Assembly (NCBI RefSeq): GCF_030622045.1
Contig: NZ_CP130886.1
Coordinates: 806,001-870,000 of the forward strand
Length of the DNA stretch: 64,000 nt
Direction: 5' to 3'
Source: Planctellipticum variicoloris
GTDB taxonomy: Bacteria > Planctomycetota > Planctomycetia > Planctomycetales > Planctomycetaceae
Shown here in pieces: positions 48,305 to 56,149 of the stretch. Within the stretch, counting starts at the first letter, position 1, and every line of letters begins with the position of its first letter. Both the position numbers and the translations under genes were made by a program. The notes beneath the pieces were generated by a model. It saw nothing but the letters and a program-made list of their open reading frames with translations, made no database searches and was not told where the DNA came from.

Positions 48305-48920
48305 GGAATGCACTCCTTCCGTTTCCCTCGCTGACCCAATCCGCTAAGGCCCGGCAAAGCGCCGGCGCCCGGCGCCCCCGAGAATGGCATCGGGAACTGC
48401 CGGGAAGGCTCAGGAAACTCTCCCCGACATCTGTGTGGGGATTCTCCGTTGCGTCCCTGCGGTCGACGGTGAATAAACCCACCGTCCGCGAGGCGCGCTG
48501 ACACCTCGCTGTCCTAATTCATCGGTCGGAGTCCGTCCGATTACGCAGACTATTCCGAGGATTTCGGAAAAACCCGCGGTAACGGTTGTCGCGGCAGGAG
48601 GAGTCCCCGGCTCGCCCCACCGTGGCAAAGAACGGTTTCGAATGTCGAACGGGAAGGAGTGTTGTCGGCCTTCCGGACCGAAGACGAAGGCCGAACGCGC
48701 ACGACGATTGAAGCGAGAACCTCCGCCCCCTCCGGCCACATGCATGCCGCGCCGGCTGTGAAACAGGCGCGTTCCACAGACCGAGCCGTTTCACGAATCG
48801 CGGAGATTATCGCGCGGCCGGTGCCGGAGTCGGCGGCGCCCCGGTTCAGGCGTTGCACTGGCCGCGCAATCCCGTCCCGTCCCGGACAAGGAACCGTTCT
48901 GGCGGCCGGCAGAGCCCGCC
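48305..48920. other. 616-bp stretch with no confident gene
   Basis: It separates two minus-strand genes. The 48305-48500 part should carry the BON gene promoter. Open frames on both strands are short and Arg/Ser/Pro-rich, so I read them as chance. No hairpin with a T tract, RNA gene or repeat was found. Confidence 0.5.
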
Positions 48921-51155
48921 CTACACGACTTCGCGAACGATCACCCGTACGCCCTGGGCCGAGACGACTTCAATCGTCGCTTCGGCCGCGATGAACTGGC
49001 CGTCGCTCTGGACGTCGTAGACCTGTCCCCCAATTTCCGCCTTTCCGGAGGGGCGCAGCATGGTCAGGCTCCGACCGCGGCGACCGACCAGACCTGCCGC
49101 CAGTTCGGAAGGATCATTCTCCCGCCTCAGCCGCGGAGTGGTGTCGTCGACTCCGGGCGGGCCGAGCGTCATCTGATCGTACAGCGGGGTATGGGGCAGC
49201 ACCCGGGCCAGCGCAACACCCAGAATGCCGACTCCCAGGAAGGCGCCAAGGACGGTCCCGATACTCTTGAGGAGCGAGTCGAGATCGGCGCCCGGCTCGA
49301 AGTTGCCGAACGTCTGCAGAGCCATGACCAGCGAAACGAGCATCGACAGGATGCCGGTCACGCCGAACACGCCGAATCCGGGAATCACGAAAACTTCCAG
49401 CGCCAGGCAGGAGATTCCAAAGACGAACAGCGTGATCTCCAGCCAGCCGGCCGTCCCGCCGAGAACCGACGACCAGAAGAAGAGGACGAAGCAGAGGACC
49501 GACGACAGCCCCAGGATGCCGGTCATGAAGTGGAGTTCGACGTACAGCAACGCCACCCCCAGGACCAGCAGGAGGACTTTCATCCCCGTCGTATTCAGCA
49601 GGAAGACTGTATTATCCACCCAGGTCTGCTGCAGCGGCGCAATCCGGGTATCGGGGGGGATTCCCAGTCGGCTGCGCAGCTCCTGAAAGTCCGCGACCGG
49701 CCGTTCGGCCAGCTTCAATTCGTGCGCCCGCTTGCCGTCGACCGTCAGCAGGAGCTCCCCGTTCGTTTCCCGCAATTGCGGCCCCTGGATCCACTCGCCG
49801 TTCGAATTGTGCAGATCCTCCTCGCTCATGTACGAAATCCGACCCGTTTCCCGGTTGGTGACTTCGAAGACCTTCAGCGTCCGAAACGCCATCGCCTCGG
49901 CCAGGGCCGGAGCCCGCCCTTTCTTCTCCGCCAGATGCCGCAGACTGACTCGGAGCGGACTCAGCAGCTTTTCCGGGACACGCTCAAACTGCCCGCCGGC
50001 TTTCATTTCAATCGGCCCGGCGTCGCCGAAGCGGGCGTCGGGGTGCATGACGATCTCGTCGCACCCCAGCGCGATGATCGCCGCTCCGCTGAGCGCCATT
50101 TTGGGGACATAGGCAACCGTGCGAACTTCCTGCGGATTCAGATCGGCCAGCAGATTGGCCAGATTCAGGCTGGCCAGGAGCTGACCGCCGGGCGAATCGA
50201 TCTCAAGAATCAGGATCTTTGCCCCCTGGGCGATGGCTCGCCGCACCTGGCGCTCGAGAAACGATTCGAGCAGGGGATCGATCGTTCCTTCGACCCGAAT
50301 CAGCCGGACTTTGCGACCGTCGCCCTGCGCCAGATTCTCCCGCATGGCCTCGCGGGGAAGTCGGTACAGTTCGGAAACCGCGGCCCGGTTCTCGGCGGTC
50401 TGCGAGACCAGCATGTTCAGCGCTCGGCTGGTCGAGCCCTTGAAGACTCCCGTAACTCCCCGCTCCTTGATGATCTCCGGGTTGTTGAGCGTCACGTTGG
50501 TTTTGCGGAGCGTCTCCAGTTCGTCGACCGTTGCAATCCGGGTCTCGGACTGTCCGTCGGCTCGTTCCACCTGGACCCGCCAGAGCTGTTCCTGGGGATC
50601 GAGCATCCCCTGGATCAACGCCGTGCTGACCTTGGGATTATTTCGTTTGGCGCCGAGCGCCAGGGCGGTCTGTTCGTCCTCGGGATCGAGGGGCTTGCCG
50701 CGCGAAATGTCCCCCAGCTCGGCATCCGGATGCATCACGATTTCGCGGCAGGCCAGGGCCACCAGCACATTCGGACCAGTCACGGTCTGCGGCACCCAGG
50801 CCACCGTGGTCAGCCCGGCGACCGCAGCGGACGTCAGGAACTTCGTCAATCCCTGCACCTGGTGGAACGGACTGGTGCCGGGCTCGATCTGCAGGACCAG
50901 TATCCCCTTGCGGTTCTCCCGCGCAGCCTGCGACTTGAGGTCGAGAGCGGCGGCGGAGACCCGGGCGTAGACCGTATCGTCGATCGGGCTGGAAACCGTG
51001 ACAAACTGGCCGATCGGCCCCGCGGGGGGGACGGGCGGATCGGCGGGAGCTGCTTCCTGGGCCGAAACTCTCGAAACGAACAAGGCCACCACGGCGAGCC
51101 ACGCCAGGCAGAGTTCCGAGACGGTTCCGGGGCTCGTGAGTCGGACAGAACGCAT
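48921..51155 (-). CDS. NfeD/SppA-type membrane serine protease with tandem ClpP-like domains
   Basis: 744 residues with a signal peptide. Two ClpP/SppA-like domains (about 50-240 and 283-500) precede a membrane region (about 523-650, roughly five helices) and a C-terminal NfeD OB fold (about 688-744). The second domain has the oxyanion DSPGG (320-324) and nucleophile S356 in ALSGAA. The first has TVTGPN at the matching place (T126) and no DSPGG, so it is probably inactive. Long NfeD proteins act in membrane protein quality control, often with SPFH proteins, none of which is here. Confidence 0.88.
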   Translation of the reverse strand: MRSVRLTSPGTVSELCLAWLAVVALFVSRVSAQEAAPADPPVPPAGPIGQFVTVSSPIDDTVYARVSAAALDLKSQAARENRKGILVLQIEPGTSPFHQVQGLTKFLTSAAVAGLTTVAWVPQTVTGPNVLVALACREIVMHPDAELGDISRGKPLDPEDEQTALALGAKRNNPKVSTALIQGMLDPQEQLWRVQVERADGQSETRIATVDELETLRKTNVTLNNPEIIKERGVTGVFKGSTSRALNMLVSQTAENRAAVSELYRLPREAMRENLAQGDGRKVRLIRVEGTIDPLLESFLERQVRRAIAQGAKILILEIDSPGGQLLASLNLANLLADLNPQEVRTVAYVPKMALSGAAIIALGCDEIVMHPDARFGDAGPIEMKAGGQFERVPEKLLSPLRVSLRHLAEKKGRAPALAEAMAFRTLKVFEVTNRETGRISYMSEEDLHNSNGEWIQGPQLRETNGELLLTVDGKRAHELKLAERPVADFQELRSRLGIPPDTRIAPLQQTWVDNTVFLLNTTGMKVLLLVLGVALLYVELHFMTGILGLSSVLCFVLFFWSSVLGGTAGWLEITLFVFGISCLALEVFVIPGFGVFGVTGILSMLVSLVMALQTFGNFEPGADLDSLLKSIGTVLGAFLGVGILGVALARVLPHTPLYDQMTLGPPGVDDTTPRLRRENDPSELAAGLVGRRGRSLTMLRPSGKAEIGGQVYDVQSDGQFIAAEATIEVVSAQGVRVIVREVV

Positions 51156-51481
51156 CAGTACGATTCCCCTGGCAGGAACGTCAACTCGGCGACGCGACCG
51201 GTCGCGTTTGTTCAGACTACCAGATTATAGGAGGCCGCGGAAAACTCCGTCAAACTGCGCGTCGCCGACTCGGGGAAGAACGCACGGCCCGGCTCCCCGG
51301 ATCATCACGACACAAAGCAAACGACCCGCGTTCACGGGAACGCGGGTCGTTTGGGAATTCGTTGAGGGTTGAGCGTCGATCGTTGAGTAATGGGGAAGGT
51401 CTCTCAGCTCCGCCGGGCGGCATTCGAGACCGACTCCCGTCCCCCCGTTCTGACCATCAACCATAGACGATAGACCATCGA
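51156..51481. other. 326-bp gap holding a terminator and heptamer element C
   Basis: The gap lies between two minus-strand genes. It contains the peroxiredoxin terminator (51319-51352) and the heptamer repeat variant (51361-51482); the remaining 160 bp should contain the NfeD-type gene promoter. Confidence 0.6.
51319..51352 (-). terminator. Perfect intrinsic terminator after the peroxiredoxin gene
   Basis: 15-bp perfect stem AAACGACCCGCGTTC/GAACGCGGGTCGTTT closing a 4-nt loop. On the minus strand the stem ends GTTT and continues GCTTTG. Confidence 0.85.
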
Positions 51482-51482
51482 C
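51361..51482. repeat. Heptameric palindromic intergenic element, variant copy C
   Basis: One arm is GTTGAGG, GTTGAGC, GTCGATC, GTTGAGT (51361-51388). The other (51449-51482), read as its complement, is GTCGATG, GTCTATC, GTCTATG, GTTGATG, GTCAGA. The seven-base phase is exact but the wording and the core (GTCAGA in place of GCCAGA) differ from the other copies. One end touches the peroxiredoxin stop codon TAG (51482-51484). Confidence 0.65.
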
Positions 51483-52024
51483 TAATTCAGCGTCTTCTCC
51501 CCTTTTTTCCAGCCGCAGGGGACCAGCTTGTCGGTCTGCAGGGCGTCGAGGACGCGGAGGACTTCTTCGATGCTCCGGCCGACCGGCAGATCGTTGATCG
51601 AAGCCCAGCGGAGAATCCCCTTCGGATCGATCAGGAACGTGCCGCGGTAAGCGACTCCCATGTCTTCCTTCAGCACGCCGTACGCCTTCGAAAGAGCGTG
51701 CGTCGTGTCGGCGAGCATCAGGTGCTTCATCTGCGCCAGTCCAGGGTGGCTGTCGCACCAGCCCTTGTGGCAGAAGGCGCTGTCGGTGCTGGCGGTCAGC
51801 AGCGCGCAATTGCGGCCGCCGAATTCGCCCAGGGCGTCGTTGAACGACACGATCTCCGTCGGACAGACGAACGTGAAGTCGAGCGGATAGAAGTAGAGGC
51901 AGACCCACTGGCCGGCGTAGTCCGACAGATTCACCTGCTTGAACTGCTGTGCGGTATCGTTCTTGGTGCGATCGTATGCCTGCACAGAGAAATCCGGGGC
52001 CAACTGACCGACGCGGGCTGCCAT
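51482..52024 (-). CDS. 2-Cys peroxiredoxin, AhpC/Prx1 type
   Basis: 180 residues. Peroxidatic C54 in FTFVCPTE and resolving C170 in VPCGWK are both present, so it is a typical 2-Cys enzyme reducing hydrogen peroxide and organic peroxides with thioredoxin or AhpF. Trx is encoded at 22976-23302. ATG 52024. Its stop codon borders heptamer element C and a strong terminator lies 130 bp further on. Confidence 0.95.
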   Translation of the reverse strand: MAARVGQLAPDFSVQAYDRTKNDTAQQFKQVNLSDYAGQWVCLYFYPLDFTFVCPTEIVSFNDALGEFGGRNCALLTASTDSAFCHKGWCDSHPGLAQMKHLMLADTTHALSKAYGVLKEDMGVAYRGTFLIDPKGILRWASINDLPVGRSIEEVLRVLDALQTDKLVPCGWKKGEKTLN

Positions 52025-52139
52025 GGATCGAAGTCCTTGTCAAAAAGTGTCTGCGGAGTGGTTTGTGCGGGAAACCGACCGTTTCACGCCAGCGGAAGAA
52101 GTATAGCCAGGCAACCGTCAGGAGACGAGAGTCCCGGGA

Positions 52140-52235
52140 AGTCGAGAGTCGAGAGTCCAGAGTCGAGAGCCAGAGGCGATTCACGATCAGCCTGCTTTTC
52201 TGGCTATTCGCTACTCCCTATTCGCTATTCCCTAA
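52140..52235. repeat. Heptameric palindromic intergenic element, copy D
   Basis: Left arm (52140-52174): AGTCGAG, AGTCGAG, AGTCCAG, AGTCGAG, AGCCAGA. Right arm (52199-52235), read as its complement: TAGGGAA, TAGCGAA, TAGGGAG, TAGCGAA, TAGCCAGA. Phase and core match copies A and B, but the two arms use different heptamer words. The first complement unit begins with the stop codon TAG (52234-52232) of the WD40 gene. It lies between that gene and the peroxiredoxin start. Confidence 0.82.
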
Positions 52236-53227
52236 CTCTGCTTCGGCCCCATCAGGCTGATCCGCAGCTTCGAGTCGTGGTGCGGCGTCGCCAGGCGCAG
52301 GCCGTCCGGGTGGAGCGACAGGTCGCGGGCCGGGCTGCCGAGACTCAGGGAGTGGAACTCGTCCGCCGCATCGGGCTTCCAGAAAAACAGATGTCCCCCC
52401 GCCTGGCCGCCGATCGCCGCGGCGATGAAGCCGTCGGGATGATACAGCGAGCCCCAGGCGACGCCGTTGAGTTTGGCCTTCGTGAGGTGCGTGATCGCCT
52501 CCTTGCCAGTCTCCCAGTCGATCTCGACAACGATCGGATTGCCGACGCCGGCGAAGGCGTTGGTCACGTTGGTGATTCCCGAGGCCAGCAGACGCTTGCC
52601 GTCGAGCGAAAAACTCATGTCATGGGCGCCGCCGTAGTCGGCCCGGAATCCTTCGTCGTACTTCGTGAGGGCGGCGATCGGGAATTCGCGGACGAGCTTG
52701 CCGGTCTCCAGTTCCCACTGGATGAAGCGGGCGACGAGGTCGCTTGACACCAGGTGCTTGCCGTCCGGATGAAAAGCGACATTAAACACGTAACGCAGAT
52801 GACCGGGGAACTCGCGGACCAGCGTGCCGTCTTCCAGTCGCCAGAGCTTGACGAGCAGGTCGTCGCCGCAGGTCGCCAGAAACTGACCGTCGGGACTGGT
52901 GACGACGGCCCGAATCCAGCCGCGATGGGCGTCAATCGTCCGGACGGGGACCGGCTGGTCGGCGGCGGTCGCCCACCAGATCAGCCGACCGTCATAGCCC
53001 GCCGTGATCAGCGTGGCGGCGTCTTTCGAAAAGGCGAAGCTGAAAACCCAACTGTCATGGGCGGCCAGTTCGACCTTGGCCCCCGACGCGAGATCCCACC
53101 GCAGCACTTTGTTGTCCTGGGCTCCCGCAAAAACATAGCGCCCGGCCGGATCGAACCGGCAGGCAACCAGCGGCGCCGTGTGGTCGTAGGTGACGGCGAC
53201 ATGCGTCTGAGCGGGATCGGCAGGCAT
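52232..53227 (-). CDS. WD40 repeat protein
   Basis: 331 residues, probably cytoplasmic, built of about seven WD40-like repeats with forms such as ACRFDPAGRYVFAGAQDNKVLRWDL (in part) and SPDGQFLATCGDDLLVKLW. It should fold as a beta propeller and act as a scaffold; no enzymatic domain is attached. ATG 53227 precedes the first repeat by 12 residues. Upstream in-frame codons to 53347 are not repeat-like. The stop codon lies inside element D. Confidence 0.88.
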   Translation of the reverse strand: MPADPAQTHVAVTYDHTAPLVACRFDPAGRYVFAGAQDNKVLRWDLASGAKVELAAHDSWVFSFAFSKDAATLITAGYDGRLIWWATAADQPVPVRTIDAHRGWIRAVVTSPDGQFLATCGDDLLVKLWRLEDGTLVREFPGHLRYVFNVAFHPDGKHLVSSDLVARFIQWELETGKLVREFPIAALTKYDEGFRADYGGAHDMSFSLDGKRLLASGITNVTNAFAGVGNPIVVEIDWETGKEAITHLTKAKLNGVAWGSLYHPDGFIAAAIGGQAGGHLFFWKPDAADEFHSLSLGSPARDLSLHPDGLRLATPHHDSKLRISLMGPKQS

Positions 53228-53518
53228 GGGCGAGTCTCGGGCGGGGCGGGCAGGCTCTAACCGGTTGATCATACCGCGAGGCCGTCGCGGGAGAAGCTGA
53301 GAGTTTATCCGGAAATTCCTGCGAGCCATCCCGGCCGGAATTTCCATCGGTCCACAGCCGGTTCCGTGTCCGAAGAATCACCCCGGAATTTCCTACGGTA
53401 TTCGCTCGCGGCCCGTGGCAGACCCGCGTACACTGACGCCGCAATTCTCCCGGTCTTTCCGGCCGGTTCTGTACGGGACCGTCGCGGCATCAGTCATCCC
53501 ATCGCTAGAAAGTCGCTC

Positions 53519-54961
53519 ATGAGCATCTCCGTCTCCTGCGAACTCTGTGGCAAGGAGATCAAGGTCAAGGACGAGTTTGCTGGAAAGAAGGTCAAATGTC
53601 CGGGATGCGGCGGGGTGCTCGCCATTCCCCGGGCGGCCTCCGACGACGAGGAGAGTTTCGACGACTTCGAGGATGTGCCGGAAGAGTCCGCTCCGCGGCG
53701 TGTCAAAGCGATTGGCGGAGCGAAGAAGAAAGGACGCAAAGGGGGACGTTCGCAGTCGTCGTTGATCATCAGGACCGCGGTGTTGACGTCCTTGCTGGGC
53801 GTGCTCGGGATCGTGCTGTTTCTGATGGCGTGGGGGCGGTTCGGCGCTCCCGCGCCATCGGTCGCTCAGCAGCCGAATCCAACGGCGGGGCCTCAATCCG
53901 CGCCGGCCGCTGCCTTGCCAGTCGTCCCCGTCGAGCAGTTGCGCTGGTTGCCGTTCACGATGAATCGAGGACTGATGGTGATCGACCTTCCCGGCGTTCC
54001 GGACGTCGAGAACGTCGATCAGTCCTGGAGCGCGTTGCCGCTGGAGGAGTTTCGCATTCATAAGGCCGAGGCCAACGGCGGGATGGTTCACGTCGTGACC
54101 GGTTTTGGCGCGAAGAACGTGCGGGACTACGAAGAGCACAAACAGATCTTCGACCAGTTTGAGCAGCAGTTCCTGCAAACCCATCCGGGGACGACGATCC
54201 AGATCCAGGACGACCAGCTCGTGCAGGGCATGGCGGCTCGCAAGACGTCGTTCGCTGCAGGCGGACGGATAGTCGGATGGCAACAGATGGTCTGGACCGG
54301 CAGCCAGTTCATCTTGATCCGCCTGGCACAAACGGGAAATGCAGACTTTTCCGCCGTGCAACAGCGGGTCTTCAATTCTTTTCAGTTCAAGCCTGCCAGT
54401 TCATCACCTGTCCCGAACGCCATCGTGCCCAGCGTCACCGCAGTTCCTCGCTCCGGCGCTGATCCCGCGCCACCGATCGTGAGAGATCCGCAAGCGATCC
54501 CGTGGACGGCCTGTCAGGACGAGAGTCGGCTGTTCGAAGTTCAGGCGCCGGGCACTCCGGGCCGGATCGTCCGGGAATTGGGAAGAACAATCGAGAAGTT
54601 TATCTGGCGGATGGGAAACCCGAATTCGCCAACCTATTTGACGTTCGGCGTGATGCGCTGGAATGCCGGGGAAATTCGCGACCGCACTGCGCTGCCGGCT
54701 TTCGCCCGTAAGCACTCTGACGATTTTCGTGCAAGCTACGTCAAACTGGTCAAACCGGCCCGGTTCGAACGGACTGAAACCACCTGGCAGGGTTACCCCG
54801 CCTTCGAGACTTACACAAATAACGAAAAGGGACTGCAAGTCCACGAATTCCTGGTCTACACGATGGACTGCCAGGTGAAACTGGAACTGGTGTGGGGCGA
54901 AGGAGACGAGCCGAGAGACCTCTGGGAGCGATTCACAGGCTCGCTCAAGGCCTTAAAGTGA
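53519..54961 (+). CDS. Zinc-ribbon, single-pass membrane protein of unknown function
   Basis: 480 residues. An N-terminal zinc ribbon has C7, C10, C27 and C30 (CELCGKEIKVKDEFAGKKVKC...CGG). An acidic then Lys/Arg-rich linker leads to one transmembrane helix (about 83-104), followed by a long extracytoplasmic part with two similar beta-rich modules (about 140-300 and 340-480) joined by a Pro/Ala segment. The zinc ribbon would face the cytoplasm. ATG 53519 was chosen because the ribbon begins there. No family for the outer part recognised. Confidence 0.75.
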   Translation: MSISVSCELCGKEIKVKDEFAGKKVKCPGCGGVLAIPRAASDDEESFDDFEDVPEESAPRRVKAIGGAKKKGRKGGRSQSSLIIRTAVLTSLLGVLGIVLFLMAWGRFGAPAPSVAQQPNPTAGPQSAPAAALPVVPVEQLRWLPFTMNRGLMVIDLPGVPDVENVDQSWSALPLEEFRIHKAEANGGMVHVVTGFGAKNVRDYEEHKQIFDQFEQQFLQTHPGTTIQIQDDQLVQGMAARKTSFAAGGRIVGWQQMVWTGSQFILIRLAQTGNADFSAVQQRVFNSFQFKPASSSPVPNAIVPSVTAVPRSGADPAPPIVRDPQAIPWTACQDESRLFEVQAPGTPGRIVRELGRTIEKFIWRMGNPNSPTYLTFGVMRWNAGEIRDRTALPAFARKHSDDFRASYVKLVKPARFERTETTWQGYPAFETYTNNEKGLQVHEFLVYTMDCQVKLELVWGEGDEPRDLWERFTGSLKALK

Positions 54962-55096
54962 GGGAAAATGCCGTGACCCAAGGACGCCTTGCCGGCGTGC
55001 AGACGCTGCTGCAAGTTTGAACGTCATCTTCCGGAGATGAAACCCGGCCTGTACACTCGCTTCAGCCAGTTTCACAATTCATCACGGAGGACAATC

Positions 55097-55945
55097 ATGA
55101 TGCGGCAATTCTGGTTGGTCGCGGTTCTGGTTCTGGGCGTTTCTCCGTCGTTTGCGGACGAGCCGGTCGCGGGGCCGAGAATTCGTGTCTACAACGTTGC
55201 GGATCTGGTGGCCGACGAAGCGGTACGCGCCGCGCCCCCGGCTCTCGGTCATCGCCACGAGGAGAGCCTGAATCGCGAACATCCGGAAACGCTCGCGTCG
55301 CTCGAACAACTCGCCAGACTGATTGAGACGGTAGTTCCTTCCGAACAGGGGGCGATTGTCGCTCGACCGGAGACGCTCAGCCTGGTCGTTCGTCGAACTC
55401 CGGAGGAACATGCGGAAATTGAGAACCTCTTTGAGGAATTACGCCGGGACGCACGGCCGTCGCTGGAATTGACATCCACGATGTTCACGGAGGGCAGTCA
55501 ATCCGATCCAAAGTCCCAGTTGGCCGCCGAGGAACTTGTGAAACTCATTCACAGTCAGTTTTCGGCAGGTCCCGGTCTGTCGCCAGCGGACGTCGAGCGA
55601 GCGCGGGAACTGATTGGCCAGACAAAGGCGATAGCAATCAGCCAACCGACTCTCCGTTTGCGGTCGGGAGTCAAATCAACTCTGGGAACGTATCCCGTTT
55701 CAATGTCGGTGACAGCCGTTGCCGATCCCGATGGCGAACACGTTCGGTTGAGAATTGATGCGCCTGTTAACGAAGCCGTCGAAGGCAAATTCCCCTGCCA
55801 GACGATGATCGCCGAGACCCGCGTCGGTCAGTCGTTCCTCGGAATTCTGCAATTTGACGGCAGCGGCATGTTCTACCTGGTCACCGTTCGTCGCCCCGGG
55901 ACCGACATCCCCGCAACAAATGACGGCGCTACAGCCCTGAAGTAG
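55097..55945 (+). CDS. Secreted protein with a secretin N-domain-like module
   Basis: 282 residues with a signal peptide (WLVAVLVLGVSPSFA). The mature start (RIRVYNVADLV) and the ARPETLSLVVRRTPEEHAEIENLFEEL segment resemble the short NolW-type secretin N-domain pattern. No secretin beta-barrel follows, so it is not a complete secretin. The later part is beta-rich and unassigned. ATG 55097 follows CACGGAGGAC. Confidence 0.6.
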   Translation: MMRQFWLVAVLVLGVSPSFADEPVAGPRIRVYNVADLVADEAVRAAPPALGHRHEESLNREHPETLASLEQLARLIETVVPSEQGAIVARPETLSLVVRRTPEEHAEIENLFEELRRDARPSLELTSTMFTEGSQSDPKSQLAAEELVKLIHSQFSAGPGLSPADVERARELIGQTKAIAISQPTLRLRSGVKSTLGTYPVSMSVTAVADPDGEHVRLRIDAPVNEAVEGKFPCQTMIAETRVGQSFLGILQFDGSGMFYLVTVRRPGTDIPATNDGATALK

Positions 55946-55958
55946 CCGGCCGCCGAAT

Positions 55959-55989
55959 GTGAAACCCCTCTTCCCCGGTTTCACGCTTT
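55959..55989 (+). terminator. Terminator-like hairpin after the N-domain gene
   Basis: Stem GTGAAACC/GGTTTCAC (8 bp, 10-nt loop) followed by GCTTTC, 13 bp after the stop codon. Confidence 0.55.
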
Positions 55990-56149
55990 CCGGTAAGACA
56001 TGGCAGCGGACGGACGGGGACGGAGTCTCCGGACGGCCGCGGGGCGGGGGTGATCTGCAGAACGGTGACGGGCGTAAGGCTCGACAGGCTCTGCACTTCT
56101 GACTTCCGATAATCCGGGAAACGACGCCAGCGAGTCAGGCAGGGACGCC

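Noticed and set aside
48659-48994. Plus-strand frame of 111 codons overlapping the NfeD-type gene end
   Set aside because: Arg/Pro-rich, overlaps a confident gene on the other strand and has no conserved feature.
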